From G963662675 sp963662675 (GTDB taxonomy: Bacteria; Bacteroidota; Bacteroidia; Bacteroidales; Prolixibacteraceae), in the NCBI GenBank assembly GCA_963662675.2, contig CAXXHP010000005.1, forward strand, positions 62,001 through 126,000: a stretch of DNA of 64,000 bases. Direction: 5' to 3'. The notes under the pieces were generated by a model. That model was given only the letters and a program-made list of their open reading frames with translations. It made no database searches and was not told the origin of the DNA. Shown here piece by piece: positions 9,186-19,338 of the stretch (position 1 is the first letter of the stretch; every line of letters starts with the position of its first letter). The position numbers and the translations under genes were made by a program.

Positions 9186-11354
9186 TTAAATACTATTTGA
9201 GTATTTCTTAAAGGAAACAGTGAAAGTTGTCCCCTCACCAAGTTTTGACTCAACCCAAATCTTTCCTCCATTGATTTCAACAAACTCCTTACATAGGAGC
9301 AACCCTAGTCCTGAGCCCTTCTCATGATTTGTCCCATATGTTGAAATATGACTGGTGTTTTGAAAAAGTTTAGGTAGCACATCGCTAGGAATTCCAATAC
9401 CTGTGTCTGTTACTGAAATTTCAACATTCTCTCCTTTCACTTTTGACGATATGACAACTTCTCCATTTTCGTTGGTAAATTTTATCGCATTTGAGATTAA
9501 GTTTCGTAGGATCAAGTTTACCATATGATGATCAGCATGTATAAATAGATGATCCTCTACTTCAGACTGAAGTATAATTTGCTTGCTTTCTGAAAATCGA
9601 GAATTTAGAAGCATGTTATTCTTGACAAGTATTTTAACATCCTGTTTTTCTAATTTATAGTGGATATTGTTTTTCTGGCTTCTAGCCCAAGACAATAAGT
9701 TGTCAAGCAGAAAATAGGTTCCTTCGGCCTCATCACGCAACTCACTAATAATTTGCTGCCTTAACTCATCGGAGAACATCTTAGGGAAATCTGCCAACTG
9801 GCTAACAACATCCTTGAAAGCTCCAATTGGATTTCTCAAATCATGACCAATTATTGAAAGAAACTTATCCTTAGTCTCATTAACCTTTATAAGTTCGTCA
9901 TGCTGATCCTTAATCTGACTGTTTTTTTGCTGCACAAGATCGATTGCCTTCCTCCGAGAATTAACGTAATTAGCCATAACCGCAAAAACAAGAACCAACA
10001 ATATTATTGTTAGATATAGAAAATGGGTTTGAGTGGTTTTTCGCTTTATTTCCAGATCTTTTATTTGATTGTTTTTTTGGAGTAATTCAATCTCTCGTTC
10101 TTTAACCGAAAGATCAAACTCTGAACGGAGATGCGCCAACTCTTCATTTCGCCTATTCGACAACAACGTTCTGGATACCTGAATATATTGATTTAAGGAC
10201 TCTAATGCTTTTTTATATTCCCCTTGCTGGCTGAAAATGCGAGAATTAAGCTCATATGCTTTTTGCTCAAGGTCAATTAGTCCAATCCTCTTAGAAATCT
10301 TTAAAACTTCATCGGCTAAAAGCAAAGCTCGCTCGGGTTCTGCCTCATTAAAACGGATGGATGCAATAATGAATTTTGCATTTGCAATTCCTTCTTGCAT
10401 ATCTACCTCTTCAAAAACATCTAAAGCCAATGTTGCATTTTCGCTTGCTCGGTCATCATCATGAAGATACATGTATGTCTCAGCAAGTCCAACCCAACCA
10501 TACGCCCTATACAAATCTCCTGCATCAATTCTATCGGCAATATTTATGGCTTCTTCGTAATAACCAAGTGCTTTGGTATATTCTTTTTTGTCTTTGTATA
10601 TTTCTCCAATATTGTTGCACACAGTTGCCAACCCAATTGAATCATTTATCGTTTTGTAAGACTCTAATGTTTTATTGTAATATCCGAGTGCTTCGTCATA
10701 ATCCTCCCAAGCATGATAATTAACAGCAATATTATTGTAAATTCTTGCAATTATTTTGGTATTACCGGTATTCTCAAAATATTCAAGAGATTCCATTAAT
10801 GACTTTAAACCTTCTGTTCTTTTGCCAATATTTGTTTGAATAGAACCAAGATTGAGCTTTGCTGTTGCAACACGAGCATCAAGCCCCGCTAACTGAGCTA
10901 TTTCAATTGCTTCCTCTAAAAGACCAATAGCCTGAGAGTATTCCCCAACATTCATATAATAAGCCCCTAAAGAGATCAGCCCTCCACATATATAATCCTT
11001 ATTATCATTCTTTCTGGCCATATTAAGACCAATCTCAGTGTAATTTTTAGCTACCTCAAAATCCCCTGATAATAAATGGCCGGCACCTAACAATAAATTA
11101 GCATAACATTCCAATTCTTCATTCTTCTTATCAGCGATAATAACAAATGCCTGCTCCGCATATTCAATAACTTTTGCTGGAGAAATATACATATATTCAT
11201 GAGATAGGTCGAGGTAACTTTTTGCCAAGCTTTCTCCTTTAGAAAGAGAAATAAGTGCTTTAATGCTATCAATTCTGGCAGACTGTCCATTACTGCCAGT
11301 TGCTGAAAATAGCAAGACAGATATCATCATTAATTTATAGAGAAACCCTTTCAA
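9186..11354 (-). CDS. TPR-domain sensor histidine kinase
   Basis: A 722-residue hybrid of tetratricopeptide repeats and a kinase. A signal peptide (1-24) is followed by about eight TPR units up to residue ~400 (for example IARIYNNIAVNYHAW, LATVCNNIGEIYKDK), a coiled coil, one membrane span (~445-467) and then HisKA. The phosphoacceptor is H504 in IIGHDLRNP, and HATPase_c shows the N box NLISNAIKFTN, G1 DTGIGIP and G2 GSGLGLLLCKEF. The TPR part should be periplasmic and the kinase cytoplasmic. No response regulator is adjacent, so the partner is unknown. Such TPR-kinases are common in Bacteroidota. Confidence 0.9.
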   Translation of the reverse strand: MKGFLYKLMMISVLLFSATGSNGQSARIDSIKALISLSKGESLAKSYLDLSHEYMYISPAKVIEYAEQAFVIIADKKNEELECYANLLLGAGHLLSGDFEVAKNYTEIGLNMARKNDNKDYICGGLISLGAYYMNVGEYSQAIGLLEEAIEIAQLAGLDARVATAKLNLGSIQTNIGKRTEGLKSLMESLEYFENTGNTKIIARIYNNIAVNYHAWEDYDEALGYYNKTLESYKTINDSIGLATVCNNIGEIYKDKKEYTKALGYYEEAINIADRIDAGDLYRAYGWVGLAETYMYLHDDDRASENATLALDVFEEVDMQEGIANAKFIIASIRFNEAEPERALLLADEVLKISKRIGLIDLEQKAYELNSRIFSQQGEYKKALESLNQYIQVSRTLLSNRRNEELAHLRSEFDLSVKEREIELLQKNNQIKDLEIKRKTTQTHFLYLTIILLVLVFAVMANYVNSRRKAIDLVQQKNSQIKDQHDELIKVNETKDKFLSIIGHDLRNPIGAFKDVVSQLADFPKMFSDELRQQIISELRDEAEGTYFLLDNLLSWARSQKNNIHYKLEKQDVKILVKNNMLLNSRFSESKQIILQSEVEDHLFIHADHHMVNLILRNLISNAIKFTNENGEVVISSKVKGENVEISVTDTGIGIPSDVLPKLFQNTSHISTYGTNHEKGSGLGLLLCKEFVEINGGKIWVESKLGEGTTFTVSFKKYSNSI

Positions 11355-11411
11355 AATATATCTTTAAGTTGAGCTAAATCTAGTCTTATTTATTTTTCTA
11401 ACAAAAGATAT

Positions 11412-11744
11412 TCAGGAAAACATGAGGAGATAAGGTCTGGATATTTCACTCCGGAGCTCATCTATTCCAAAGCTTCTACTTTTTCGTAAAAATTCTTTTC
11501 CGTCAAAGAAAACAAGTATTGTGGGAGCAGTAAAAATTCGGTTTTGCGCAGCAACTTCAGGCACCAAATTTGAATTGATATAGATTCCTTTTATTTTGGA
11601 GAAATGGTGATCGATAAGATTTTCAACTTTTGGTCTAAGCACCTTACACACATTGCATTCATCGGTTGAAAAATAAGCCAATACAGCTGCCTCTTCTGAA
11701 AGGAACTGCTGGAAATCATCTATGGAGGTTATTTCTCTGAACAT
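11412..11744 (-). CDS. thioredoxin-family protein with CNVC active site
   Basis: A 110-residue thioredoxin-fold protein. The redox motif is C30-N-V-C33 in TDECNVCKVL, in place of the CGPC of classical thioredoxins, and the cis-proline stretch FTAPTILVFFDGKE follows. No signal peptide, so cytoplasmic. Its start codon overlaps the stop of the CoA-binding gene by one base (TAATG), which suggests translational coupling at the end of the porV-ispF operon. The partner is unknown. Confidence 0.82.
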   Translation of the reverse strand: MFREITSIDDFQQFLSEEAAVLAYFSTDECNVCKVLRPKVENLIDHHFSKIKGIYINSNLVPEVAAQNRIFTAPTILVFFDGKEFLRKSRSFGIDELRSEISRPYLLMFS

Positions 11745-12103
11745 TAGTAGGCTCCAATACTCAATAAAACCAACGTACAGGCATACTCCGGCTGAATACC
11801 GGCTTGTATAAGCTTATCCCTAAACTCATCGTTTTCTGTACCTGGATTAAAAATTACACGTTTGGGATTTAGCTGAATGATGTAATCAAAATACTCCTTT
11901 TGATTTTGAGGACCGACATACAAAGTAACAGTGTCAATTCCATTAAAATCCCTCAAATCCGTTTCAAAACGAACTCCGTCAACCGTTCCTCTTCGTTTTG
12001 CAAGGGCAATAACTTCATGCCCATTTGTTTTTAGTGCACGGATAGCTTTATTGGAATAACGGTCAGGTTTTTCACTTGCTCCAATGACCAATGTTTTTTT
12101 CAT
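11744..12103 (-). CDS. CoA-binding domain protein (YccU-like)
   Basis: A 119-residue protein made of one Rossmann CoA_binding domain: LVIGASEKPDRYSNKAIRAL at the N-terminus, then HEVIALAKR, TVTLYVGPQNQ and VIFNPGTEND. Short stand-alone members of this family bind CoA-type ligands in the cytoplasm, and their role is not settled. It starts one base past the ispF stop region and overlaps the thioredoxin-like gene by one base, so the three are cotranscribed. Confidence 0.85.
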   Translation of the reverse strand: MKKTLVIGASEKPDRYSNKAIRALKTNGHEVIALAKRRGTVDGVRFETDLRDFNGIDTVTLYVGPQNQKEYFDYIIQLNPKRVIFNPGTENDEFRDKLIQAGIQPEYACTLVLLSIGAY

Positions 12104-12104
12104 T

Positions 12105-12587
12105 CTAATTTTCTTTTTGAATTAAAACAATCGCATAAGCCGAAATACCTTCTTCCCTACCTTCCATTCCTAATTTCTCGGTGGTTGTCGCTTTCACAGA
12201 TACCGCATCGACGTCGACCTCTAGCACATCAGCTAATTTTTCTTCCATTAAAGGAATGTAATCCTTCAACTTGGGTTTTTGAGCAGCAATTGTCATATCG
12301 ATATTGCCGATAGAATATCCTTTCCCCTCAATCAATTCCTTTGTTTTCCGCAACAGAATTTTACTGTCAATATTCTTAAATACGTCTGAAGTATCCGGAA
12401 AATGAGTTCCAATGTCTCGCAACTTTGCAGCTCCCAATAAAGCGTCACACAAGGCATGTATTAGCACATCACCATCAGAGTGAGCAACAGTTCCTTTCGT
12501 GTGTGGAACCAGAACACCGCCTAACCAAAGAGTTTCTCCTTCGGCAAGGCGGTGTACATCATATCCGAAACCTGTTCGAATTATCAT
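12105..12587 (-). CDS. ispF: 2-C-methyl-D-erythritol 2,4-cyclodiphosphate synthase IspF
   Basis: A 160-residue enzyme of the MEP isoprenoid pathway, catalysing cyclisation of CDP-ME 2-phosphate with release of CMP. Metal ligands D10 and H12 are in GFGYDVHRL, and HSDGDVLIHALCDALLGAA, IGTHFPDT and the late motif ATTTEKLGMEGREEGISA are present. Length is normal. It starts 3 bases after porV ends, so it is expressed with an outer-membrane secretion protein, a housekeeping gene in a T9SS operon. Confidence 0.96.
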   Translation of the reverse strand: MIIRTGFGYDVHRLAEGETLWLGGVLVPHTKGTVAHSDGDVLIHALCDALLGAAKLRDIGTHFPDTSDVFKNIDSKILLRKTKELIEGKGYSIGNIDMTIAAQKPKLKDYIPLMEEKLADVLEVDVDAVSVKATTTEKLGMEGREEGISAYAIVLIQKEN

Positions 12588-12590
12588 ATA

Positions 12591-13760
12591 TTATCGTTGA
12601 TTACTAAATGCATCAAAATCAAAAGACAATGAAAACCGCAATGTATTTTCAAGCGGATGATTCCTTACTGTTGGCACAAGATATGAAAAATCAAGTGTGA
12701 AAACATTTAATTTCAACCCGGCTCCTGCAGTAATAAACTTACGATTACCCTTATTCTCGTGCTCATAAAAATAACCAGCACGAAGAGCAAATTGATTGTT
12801 GTACCAGTATTCAACACCGAGTGATAGATTAACTTCCTGCAATTCCTCTTTCAGCCCTCCGGGAGCATCTCCGAATGAGCTAAAGATTCCGGCAATAACT
12901 GATTTATCCTCACTAAATCCACCACCAACAATCACTCCTGTAGAAGTAATTGAATCAATATTTGGTGTTGGTACTAATAGTTTATTAATATCAACATTAA
13001 ATGAAATGGAGTTATAATTGTCGATTTCGGTTTCGTATCCAACACCCAAACGAAGGTTGGTAGGAATGAAGTCTTTTGTGGCACCATCCGTATATGAAAT
13101 CTTAGCCCCAATATTGGAAATATTTATCCCTGAGGTGATTACGGACTCTTTACGATTAATGCGCATTTCATTTCGATAATAAAACGCAATATCAGCAGCG
13201 TAAGAAGTTCCTGCGTGCGATTCAACACCATTTATAAGTTGACCTCCGGTAAGATCTGACCGGATATAACGTAATGCAACCGAACCAGAAAACACTTCAG
13301 ACAATTGCCTTGTATAGCCAACATCCAAAGCAAACTCATTTGGACTTTGTAATCCTTGGTAATTCCCAAAATCATCCATGAATGTAACATCGCCCAATGC
13401 GAAATAGCGCAATGATGCACTTATCGTCTGCATATCATCCAGTTTTTTATATCCAACAAGATAGGCAAGGTTAATGTCACCAATTAGATTCCTCAACCAT
13501 GGAGTATATGACAACCCAACTCCCATTTCGCTCTCGATAAAAGCATATTTTGCAGGATTCCAATGCTGGGAGTTCATATCAGGCGATGTTGCCACACCTG
13601 CATCACCCATTGCACCAGCTCTCGAGTCTGGGGCAATTGAAAGAAAAGGGACTCCTGTTGAAATTGTATTGGCTCCTGTGGTAGATGTTTGCGCAGAAGA
13701 ATAGAGAGCGTTTAAACTCAAAATAAAGAATGTTGCGGTTATCGCAATGAGTTGTTTCAT
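12591..13760 (-). CDS. porV: type IX secretion system outer-membrane protein PorV (LptO)
   Basis: A 389-residue beta-barrel of the UPF0164/FadL-like type. A signal peptide ends near YSSAQ, followed by the PorV hallmark FLSIAPDSRAGAMGDAGVATSPD and MNSQHWNPAKYAF. In known T9SS, PorV shuttles cargo proteins from the translocon to the PorU sortase at the outer membrane. It lies 108 bases downstream of porU with its own -7 box at 13788-13795, and is followed by ispF. The neighbouring porU and gldJ support the assignment. Confidence 0.93.
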   Translation of the reverse strand: MKQLIAITATFFILSLNALYSSAQTSTTGANTISTGVPFLSIAPDSRAGAMGDAGVATSPDMNSQHWNPAKYAFIESEMGVGLSYTPWLRNLIGDINLAYLVGYKKLDDMQTISASLRYFALGDVTFMDDFGNYQGLQSPNEFALDVGYTRQLSEVFSGSVALRYIRSDLTGGQLINGVESHAGTSYAADIAFYYRNEMRINRKESVITSGINISNIGAKISYTDGATKDFIPTNLRLGVGYETEIDNYNSISFNVDINKLLVPTPNIDSITSTGVIVGGGFSEDKSVIAGIFSSFGDAPGGLKEELQEVNLSLGVEYWYNNQFALRAGYFYEHENKGNRKFITAGAGLKLNVFTLDFSYLVPTVRNHPLENTLRFSLSFDFDAFSNQR

Positions 13761-13787
13761 GTTATCTAGGTTTCAATAAATAGTTTG

Positions 13788-13795
13788 CAAATATA
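13788..13795 (-). promoter_or_regulatory. -7 box (TATATTTG) for porV
   Basis: On the minus strand TATATTTG matches TAnnTTTG 28 bases before the porV start. No TTTG lies 19-21 bases further upstream. It may give porV expression separate from porU. Confidence 0.45.
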
Positions 13796-13868
13796 GTTAT
13801 TGTACTTTTGTTTCCATAAATCAGAAACTAAAATTGAGAACGCAAAAAAGAAATAAAAATTATGCGCC

Positions 13869-16800
13869 TTAATACCTTGAAATAATCATCCTCCCTGTTT
13901 TGTTTGCAGTACTTCCATCGTCAGCATCAATAATAATTCGATATAAATAGGCACCACTCCGCACGAGAACCTGACTTTTACTTACTTCCCAAAGAAGAGG
14001 AATGCTTTCATTTCCATTGGAAATTAGCCTTTCAGCAATCACATCAATTAAACTTCCAGAAAAATCAAATATTTCTACACGCGCATCAAAACTTTCGCCA
14101 GGACGATTATGCGTGAACTGTATATTTGTATATTCTGACACAGGATTAGGATAACAAATTACCTCTTCAATCTCTAACCTGTTTGTTATTCTGAACGTAA
14201 TTTCTTTTTCTGAAGAATTATTCAAGACATCCCACACTTTAATCTTTACTGTGTGTTCTCCAACTTCAATATCATTTAAAGGGAAGATGATTGACCCGGA
14301 TGTATAACTATCCAGATCTGATAAATAATAGTCATTCAATACGATTATATTGCTATAATCATCATCAATAACGGCAGTAATATCGTGCCCAATTCCTGTA
14401 CCAACGGTGTTTATTCCTGTGTCATCATCAATAACCGCATAAAGAATCGGATTCTTACCAACTTCATCTCCTGACTGAAAATCTTCATTATTTAAATAGA
14501 CATCAACCGTTGGACCTGCAATATCATTAATTGTATTTTCTGAAAAATCTCCAATTAAAAAATCCGTTGTGTATCCATTCGCATCATCCACTCCATTATT
14601 GGCGTAATAAACAATTTTACCGGGAGCCACAGCATAGGAAATGTCTTTTGGTACAAAAAATGAAAATTCAAACTCACCTGAAGACACAGTTGTAATACCT
14701 TTGTAGATAATATTACTTTGTATTTTATACTGGAAAGGAGTCTCCCCGCCATTCCCCAAAGTCTTGACAGTATCTTGTTTGTCATATACAATGGGAATAA
14801 TTTCTCCATCAAAATCAGTTAATGTATTCCCCAGATGGTCAGTAATTTTTCCGGTTACAACAACTGTCGACAAAGCCTTCAGTGTATCTGTTTGTTCTCC
14901 GACAATGCTCCCATTTATGGTTTCAGTTACAACCTGATACTTGGGAAAAGACAGGCTAAGCGCGGGGTCAGCCAACAACGTGAAATTTCGTTTATTAATG
15001 CCGGTACTAATGCCATTTTTTGTGCGTTTCAACACATCCCCCATTCGAAGATTTTCTCCATTTTCATCCTGACTAAAGATATGTCTGTAGAATTCCTGAT
15101 TTAGGATAAAGTTTGGGATCGAATACACAACTCGCGTAGTGCTGAACAATCCAATTCCTCCTCCGTTTGCATTAAAGAGAATATGTTCACCTCCCGAATT
15201 TTCGTCTGCATCAAAACGGCTGAACTCGCATGTCGCAGTAATAAAAATGGGCAGTTTGTTGTAATTAGTCCAATTATCAATATCATTTGTTTCAAGAATT
15301 TTTTCTGCAGCCAAAGCAGTTTCATTTGCATGACCTGTATAATTTAGAATTAAGGCTCCGTTTTTCACCCGGTTGGAAATTGCAGTATTTACATCCGGAT
15401 ATTTGTCTCCCCCCGGAGTAGATTGTTCCTGATATGCATCAAAATAAATTTTATCAGTAAAAAAGGCCGGGTTCGTACTATTCACATCATCAGCTAATGC
15501 TTCTGCCTGACTCACGTGCCTATTAGAATCCTCATCATCGCCGATGAAACTAATTACATTTCTCCAGCTTCCTAACGAACTAGAAGATGTATAATTCTTT
15601 ATTTTTTGAACAACGATTTCTGCCTCAGTCGTAGTTTTCGCAGGAATCCGCCCAATACCAAGATCAATTAGCCCTTGGTATTCACCCTCTCCCTCATCTA
15701 ACAAAACAAAAAAATCATCGGTTACAAAAGACGAAGTAGGCAGAAGAGAGTTTTCAGACTGATAAGTTGGGATGAAATTTAAACCGAAGCCTAATATGTC
15801 TTTATTATCATAACTCCCATCACCAAACAAAAGCACATATTTTAGATTCCCATCATCTGCATTTGTTCGGTCATAACACATCCTTAGATAATTCCGAATA
15901 CCTGAAACATCAGGCAACCCTCCTGAAAACTCATTATAAATCGATGTTATCGGAACAACAGAAACGTCCATTTGATCATATGCTTGATGGAAATTCGCTA
16001 ACGAATTCGCACTCAACAAAAAATCGGGATGTGAAATAATTATCATTTCAGGAACATTTGCCTGATGAAGATTCTGAGTGGCAATATTTCCAACCCTTTC
16101 CGGCTCTGGAAAATCGCCAGTTGGGTAAAACGCGACAAATTCACGCAAAGAGTCAGTTCGCACCTTGAACTGAGCTAGGTTTTCCGCAATACTATAGGAG
16201 ATTGATTGTGGATTAGTATAATCAGTAACATCCCAGACCTGTAAATCATCACTGGTGACAGTCAGATTGAACTGAGTAACGTTGTCTGGGCCAACACTTC
16301 TCTCATCACGAAAGATTAGCTCTGAATTGTCGACTACTATATTCCGCCTTAGATTCATCTCAATATAATCCAGCCAACCAGATGAAGATGAGTTTGATGC
16401 GAGATATTTTAATTCTATTTCAAAATTCTCATTCGGATCATCAATATTAAATGACGAACTATTCGTCGATGCAAAAAGAGCTATTGCACTTGCAACATCA
16501 ACAGCCTGAAAGCCAATTTCGGCTGCTTCAATCCCATCAACTAAAATTTTAAATCTAGATGTTGATTCGGAATGACCTGCAGCTTCTATGTATACATCTA
16601 TTGGAGAAGATTGATCAATATTGGGAACTGAAAAACTATAATCTTCAGATTTGCTATTTGGAAATTCTTCACCAAACCATTTACGTCCCGACATAAGCAG
16701 ATTTTCACTTTCGTCTTCATAAAGTAAATAGTCACTATAACTGGAAGTATTGTGACTATAAGGAGAAAGCTCTTCGTCCTGAACTTCAATCAAACTAGAC

Positions 16801-17591
16801 TCTCCCTGATCACTTAAATAATAGTAAGCATAGTCTGAATAATCATTTAGCTCATGCTTAAACAAACCTGAATCACTGTCAAATGTCCATTTTACAGTTC
16901 CTGTTGAATAGAAAAAAATGCAACCGTCATTGTTTCTATCTTTTCCATGCCAAATCCTGTTTTGAACCAAGTCATCCGGGTAATAATCGTCATTCATTTT
17001 GGGTAGCATGTAACCACCATTCCCATATAGGTTGACTTGTGCCGGAACAGAAAACCCCCAGTCCTCCAATTGACCATATGTTATTTTATAAATCCCCTTT
17101 TGTGTTGTTTGCAATTTCACCCAATTCCCACTAGACAAGACTGACGATAATCTCCACTCTTTTTGACTTTTAGCGATTCCTCTTTTAAAACTCAAAATTT
17201 CAATATCGAAAGACATCAATTTATGCACCCCTGAATCTGAAGATATAATTGGGACAAACTCAATCCATGCTGCAGGATTTTCTCCTGAATTCGAATAGCT
17301 TATTTTCAAATCCAACTCTTCTGATACTGAAAGATTGTGATTGAGAAGTCCTCCATCCAAATCCTCAAATTCAAGATTCGTAAGTTGAATTTGTTGGTTA
17401 GAACCAGACAATGCAATAGAAGCAGTATATATTGGCAAGCCACCCTCAGTAAACGTTGCCCAGGAATAGGAACTAGAAAACATTTGTTCAGAATCCTCCT
17501 GCTCAGCCCAATCTATTTCCCGATGGTAGACCTGTGCATCAAGTTTACAAAAAAGGACAACAAAAAAAACAACAAGTACATACTTCCCCAT
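13869..17591 (-). CDS. porU: type IX secretion system sortase PorU
   Basis: A 1240-residue C25-family (gingipain-like) peptidase that in characterised T9SS cleaves the C-terminal signal of cargo and links it to A-LPS. A signal peptide (1-19) is followed by a long N-terminal beta domain. The C25 domain shows LLFGDGSYDNKD, catalytic His754 in NYTGHANE and Cys788 in ITATCEFSRFD. The C-terminus is a T9SS-type domain (CYPNPVSEYTNIQFTH ... GRMIISRY). All catalytic positions are present. It is upstream of porV and divergent from gldJ, the gene order seen in flavobacteria. Confidence 0.95.
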   Translation of the reverse strand: MGKYVLVVFFVVLFCKLDAQVYHREIDWAEQEDSEQMFSSSYSWATFTEGGLPIYTASIALSGSNQQIQLTNLEFEDLDGGLLNHNLSVSEELDLKISYSNSGENPAAWIEFVPIISSDSGVHKLMSFDIEILSFKRGIAKSQKEWRLSSVLSSGNWVKLQTTQKGIYKITYGQLEDWGFSVPAQVNLYGNGGYMLPKMNDDYYPDDLVQNRIWHGKDRNNDGCIFFYSTGTVKWTFDSDSGLFKHELNDYSDYAYYYLSDQGESSLIEVQDEELSPYSHNTSSYSDYLLYEDESENLLMSGRKWFGEEFPNSKSEDYSFSVPNIDQSSPIDVYIEAAGHSESTSRFKILVDGIEAAEIGFQAVDVASAIALFASTNSSSFNIDDPNENFEIELKYLASNSSSSGWLDYIEMNLRRNIVVDNSELIFRDERSVGPDNVTQFNLTVTSDDLQVWDVTDYTNPQSISYSIAENLAQFKVRTDSLREFVAFYPTGDFPEPERVGNIATQNLHQANVPEMIIISHPDFLLSANSLANFHQAYDQMDVSVVPITSIYNEFSGGLPDVSGIRNYLRMCYDRTNADDGNLKYVLLFGDGSYDNKDILGFGLNFIPTYQSENSLLPTSSFVTDDFFVLLDEGEGEYQGLIDLGIGRIPAKTTTEAEIVVQKIKNYTSSSSLGSWRNVISFIGDDEDSNRHVSQAEALADDVNSTNPAFFTDKIYFDAYQEQSTPGGDKYPDVNTAISNRVKNGALILNYTGHANETALAAEKILETNDIDNWTNYNKLPIFITATCEFSRFDADENSGGEHILFNANGGGIGLFSTTRVVYSIPNFILNQEFYRHIFSQDENGENLRMGDVLKRTKNGISTGINKRNFTLLADPALSLSFPKYQVVTETINGSIVGEQTDTLKALSTVVVTGKITDHLGNTLTDFDGEIIPIVYDKQDTVKTLGNGGETPFQYKIQSNIIYKGITTVSSGEFEFSFFVPKDISYAVAPGKIVYYANNGVDDANGYTTDFLIGDFSENTINDIAGPTVDVYLNNEDFQSGDEVGKNPILYAVIDDDTGINTVGTGIGHDITAVIDDDYSNIIVLNDYYLSDLDSYTSGSIIFPLNDIEVGEHTVKIKVWDVLNNSSEKEITFRITNRLEIEEVICYPNPVSEYTNIQFTHNRPGESFDARVEIFDFSGSLIDVIAERLISNGNESIPLLWEVSKSQVLVRSGAYLYRIIIDADDGSTANKTGRMIISRY

Positions 17592-17770
17592 ACATCAAAG
17601 ATTAAAACAAAAAAGAAACGAGTATAAATTCATAATATTATATAAACAATAGTACTAAGGAAATAAATATCCAAGCATAATAACTCTTAAAACATAAAAA
17701 ATAATCAGCTATTAAATAATTTAGAATAAAAAGTTATATTAGTCGAACAATAAGAATTGAACAATTTAGT

Positions 17771-17778
17771 TATATTTG
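17771..17778 (+). promoter_or_regulatory. -7 box (TATATTTG) for gldJ
   Basis: TATATTTG lies 35 bases before the gldJ ATG. A TTG at 17757-17759 is too close (11 bases) to be a standard -33 element. Confidence 0.5.
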
Positions 17779-17812
17779 TGATTGTTAAAACCAAACTGAA
17801 AATACGTATAAG

Positions 17813-19273
17813 ATGAAATTTAAAACCATAATATTTTTTGGTTTGTCTGTGCTTTTTGCAGGCTGTGGATTATTCAACAAAAATGGTGGAGGCTTCGGAA
17901 GTAAAGGAGGAAGTTCCAAAACAACAGGATGGAATTATAATGATCCAGAAAATGGGGGATTCCAATCAGACGCTGACTACCAGCAATTTGCAGGCCCCGG
18001 ATTGAAATTTATCGAAGGTGGAACTTTTACCATGGGTCGCGTCGAACAGGACGTTATGTACAACTGGGACAATGAACCAAGGAGAGTTACTGTTGCTTCT
18101 TTTTATATGGATGAAACAGAAGTTTCTAACGTTGACTATCGCGAATACTTATTTTGGTTGCAACGTGTTTATCCCACCAGTCCAGAAAAGTACGAAGCTG
18201 CTTTGCCCGACACATTAGTTTGGAGAGAAGAGTTAGCCTACAATGAACCATACATAATGAACTACCTTAGGCATCCTGCTTATAGCAACTATCCGGTTGT
18301 TGGTGTTAGCTGGGTTCAAGCAACCCAATTTTGTAGCTGGAGAACAGACAGAGTTAATGAGCAAATATTAATAAACAAGGGCGTCTTACTACACGATAAT
18401 ACACAAGGGGGGCAGAATGTATTTACAACTGACAGCTATCTAGCAGGTTTGTATCAAGGGAACGAAGGTGAAAGCCCCGTGGAAGATGCAGCTGGTAATG
18501 CCAGACATTTACAATGGGAAGATGGGTTGCTCCTACCAAGCTACAGACTTCCAACTGAAGCAGAATGGGAATATGCAGCATATGGATTAGTGGAAAACGC
18601 TGAAGGTGAATTATTGTCAGAGCGCAAATTATATCCCTGGTCAGGAACTTACTTACGAAATGACTCGAAAAAAGAACGTGGACAAATGATGGCCAACTTC
18701 ACACGTGGACGAGGAGATTTAATGGGAATGGCTGGAGCTTTGAATGATAATGCAGACATTACTGCACCTGTTGACTCTTACAATCCGAATGACTATGGCT
18801 TGTATTGTATGGCAGGAAATGTAAATGAATGGGTCGCAGACATCTATCGTTCAACATCACAATCGGACGTAGCTGAATTCCAACCTTTCCGAGGAAACAT
18901 ATTCACTCAATATAGAAGGGACAATGATGGAAATTTATTACGTAATGAATATGGAGAATTGATTGTTGACACCATTGCTGATTATAAAAATTATCAAGAT
19001 GGAGATTATATGTCACAGATCATTGAAGGATCAGATTGGACAATTGAAAAAGACAACTTATCAACGGATGATATGTACATAAAATCTGAAGAAAGTGGCC
19101 AATTCACTTCACTTATTACTGACAATGTCCGCGTTTTTAAAGGAGGATCTTGGAAAGATCGTCCATACTGGCTAGTTCCGGGAACTCGTAGATACATGGA
19201 AGAGACAGATGCTGCTAATGATCTTGGATTCCGGTGTGCAATGACACAAGTCGGAAGTCCAGGTGGATTTTAA
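17813..19273 (+). CDS. gldJ: gliding motility/T9SS lipoprotein GldJ
   Basis: A 486-residue lipoprotein with lipobox LFAGC (Cys18), a Gly/Ser-rich linker and a formylglycine-generating-enzyme-like (SUMF1/FGE-sulfatase) domain from about 60 to 475: GGTFTMGRVEQDV, MDETEVSNVDYREYLFWL, LPTEAEWEYAAYG, GNVNEWVADIYR, VFKGGSWKDRPYW and GFRCAM. In Flavobacterium johnsoniae GldJ is required for gliding and stabilises other Gld proteins. Here it diverges from porU and is followed by a terminator and murF. Presence of gldJ and por genes indicates a T9SS; it does not prove gliding. Confidence 0.92.
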   Translation: MKFKTIIFFGLSVLFAGCGLFNKNGGGFGSKGGSSKTTGWNYNDPENGGFQSDADYQQFAGPGLKFIEGGTFTMGRVEQDVMYNWDNEPRRVTVASFYMDETEVSNVDYREYLFWLQRVYPTSPEKYEAALPDTLVWREELAYNEPYIMNYLRHPAYSNYPVVGVSWVQATQFCSWRTDRVNEQILINKGVLLHDNTQGGQNVFTTDSYLAGLYQGNEGESPVEDAAGNARHLQWEDGLLLPSYRLPTEAEWEYAAYGLVENAEGELLSERKLYPWSGTYLRNDSKKERGQMMANFTRGRGDLMGMAGALNDNADITAPVDSYNPNDYGLYCMAGNVNEWVADIYRSTSQSDVAEFQPFRGNIFTQYRRDNDGNLLRNEYGELIVDTIADYKNYQDGDYMSQIIEGSDWTIEKDNLSTDDMYIKSEESGQFTSLITDNVRVFKGGSWKDRPYWLVPGTRRYMEETDAANDLGFRCAMTQVGSPGGF

Positions 19274-19296
19274 GCGTTAAAAATATTATTTGAAAG

Positions 19297-19329
19297 AACC
19301 TCATTTGAAAGAATGGGGTTTTCTTTTTT
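19297..19329 (+). terminator. terminator-like hairpin between gldJ and murF
   Basis: A 9-bp stem (19297-19305 with 19312-19320, one T-G pair) and a 6-base loop are followed by a T-rich run to 19328. It ends 10 bases before murF, so murF is either fed by read-through or has an unseen start. Confidence 0.65.
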
Positions 19330-19338
19330 ATCACGATT

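Noticed and set aside
17813..19273. Formylglycine-generating enzyme (sulfatase maturation) for the FGE-like protein
   Set aside because: The lipobox, the Gly/Ser linker and the position next to porU identify GldJ; no sulfatase gene is nearby.
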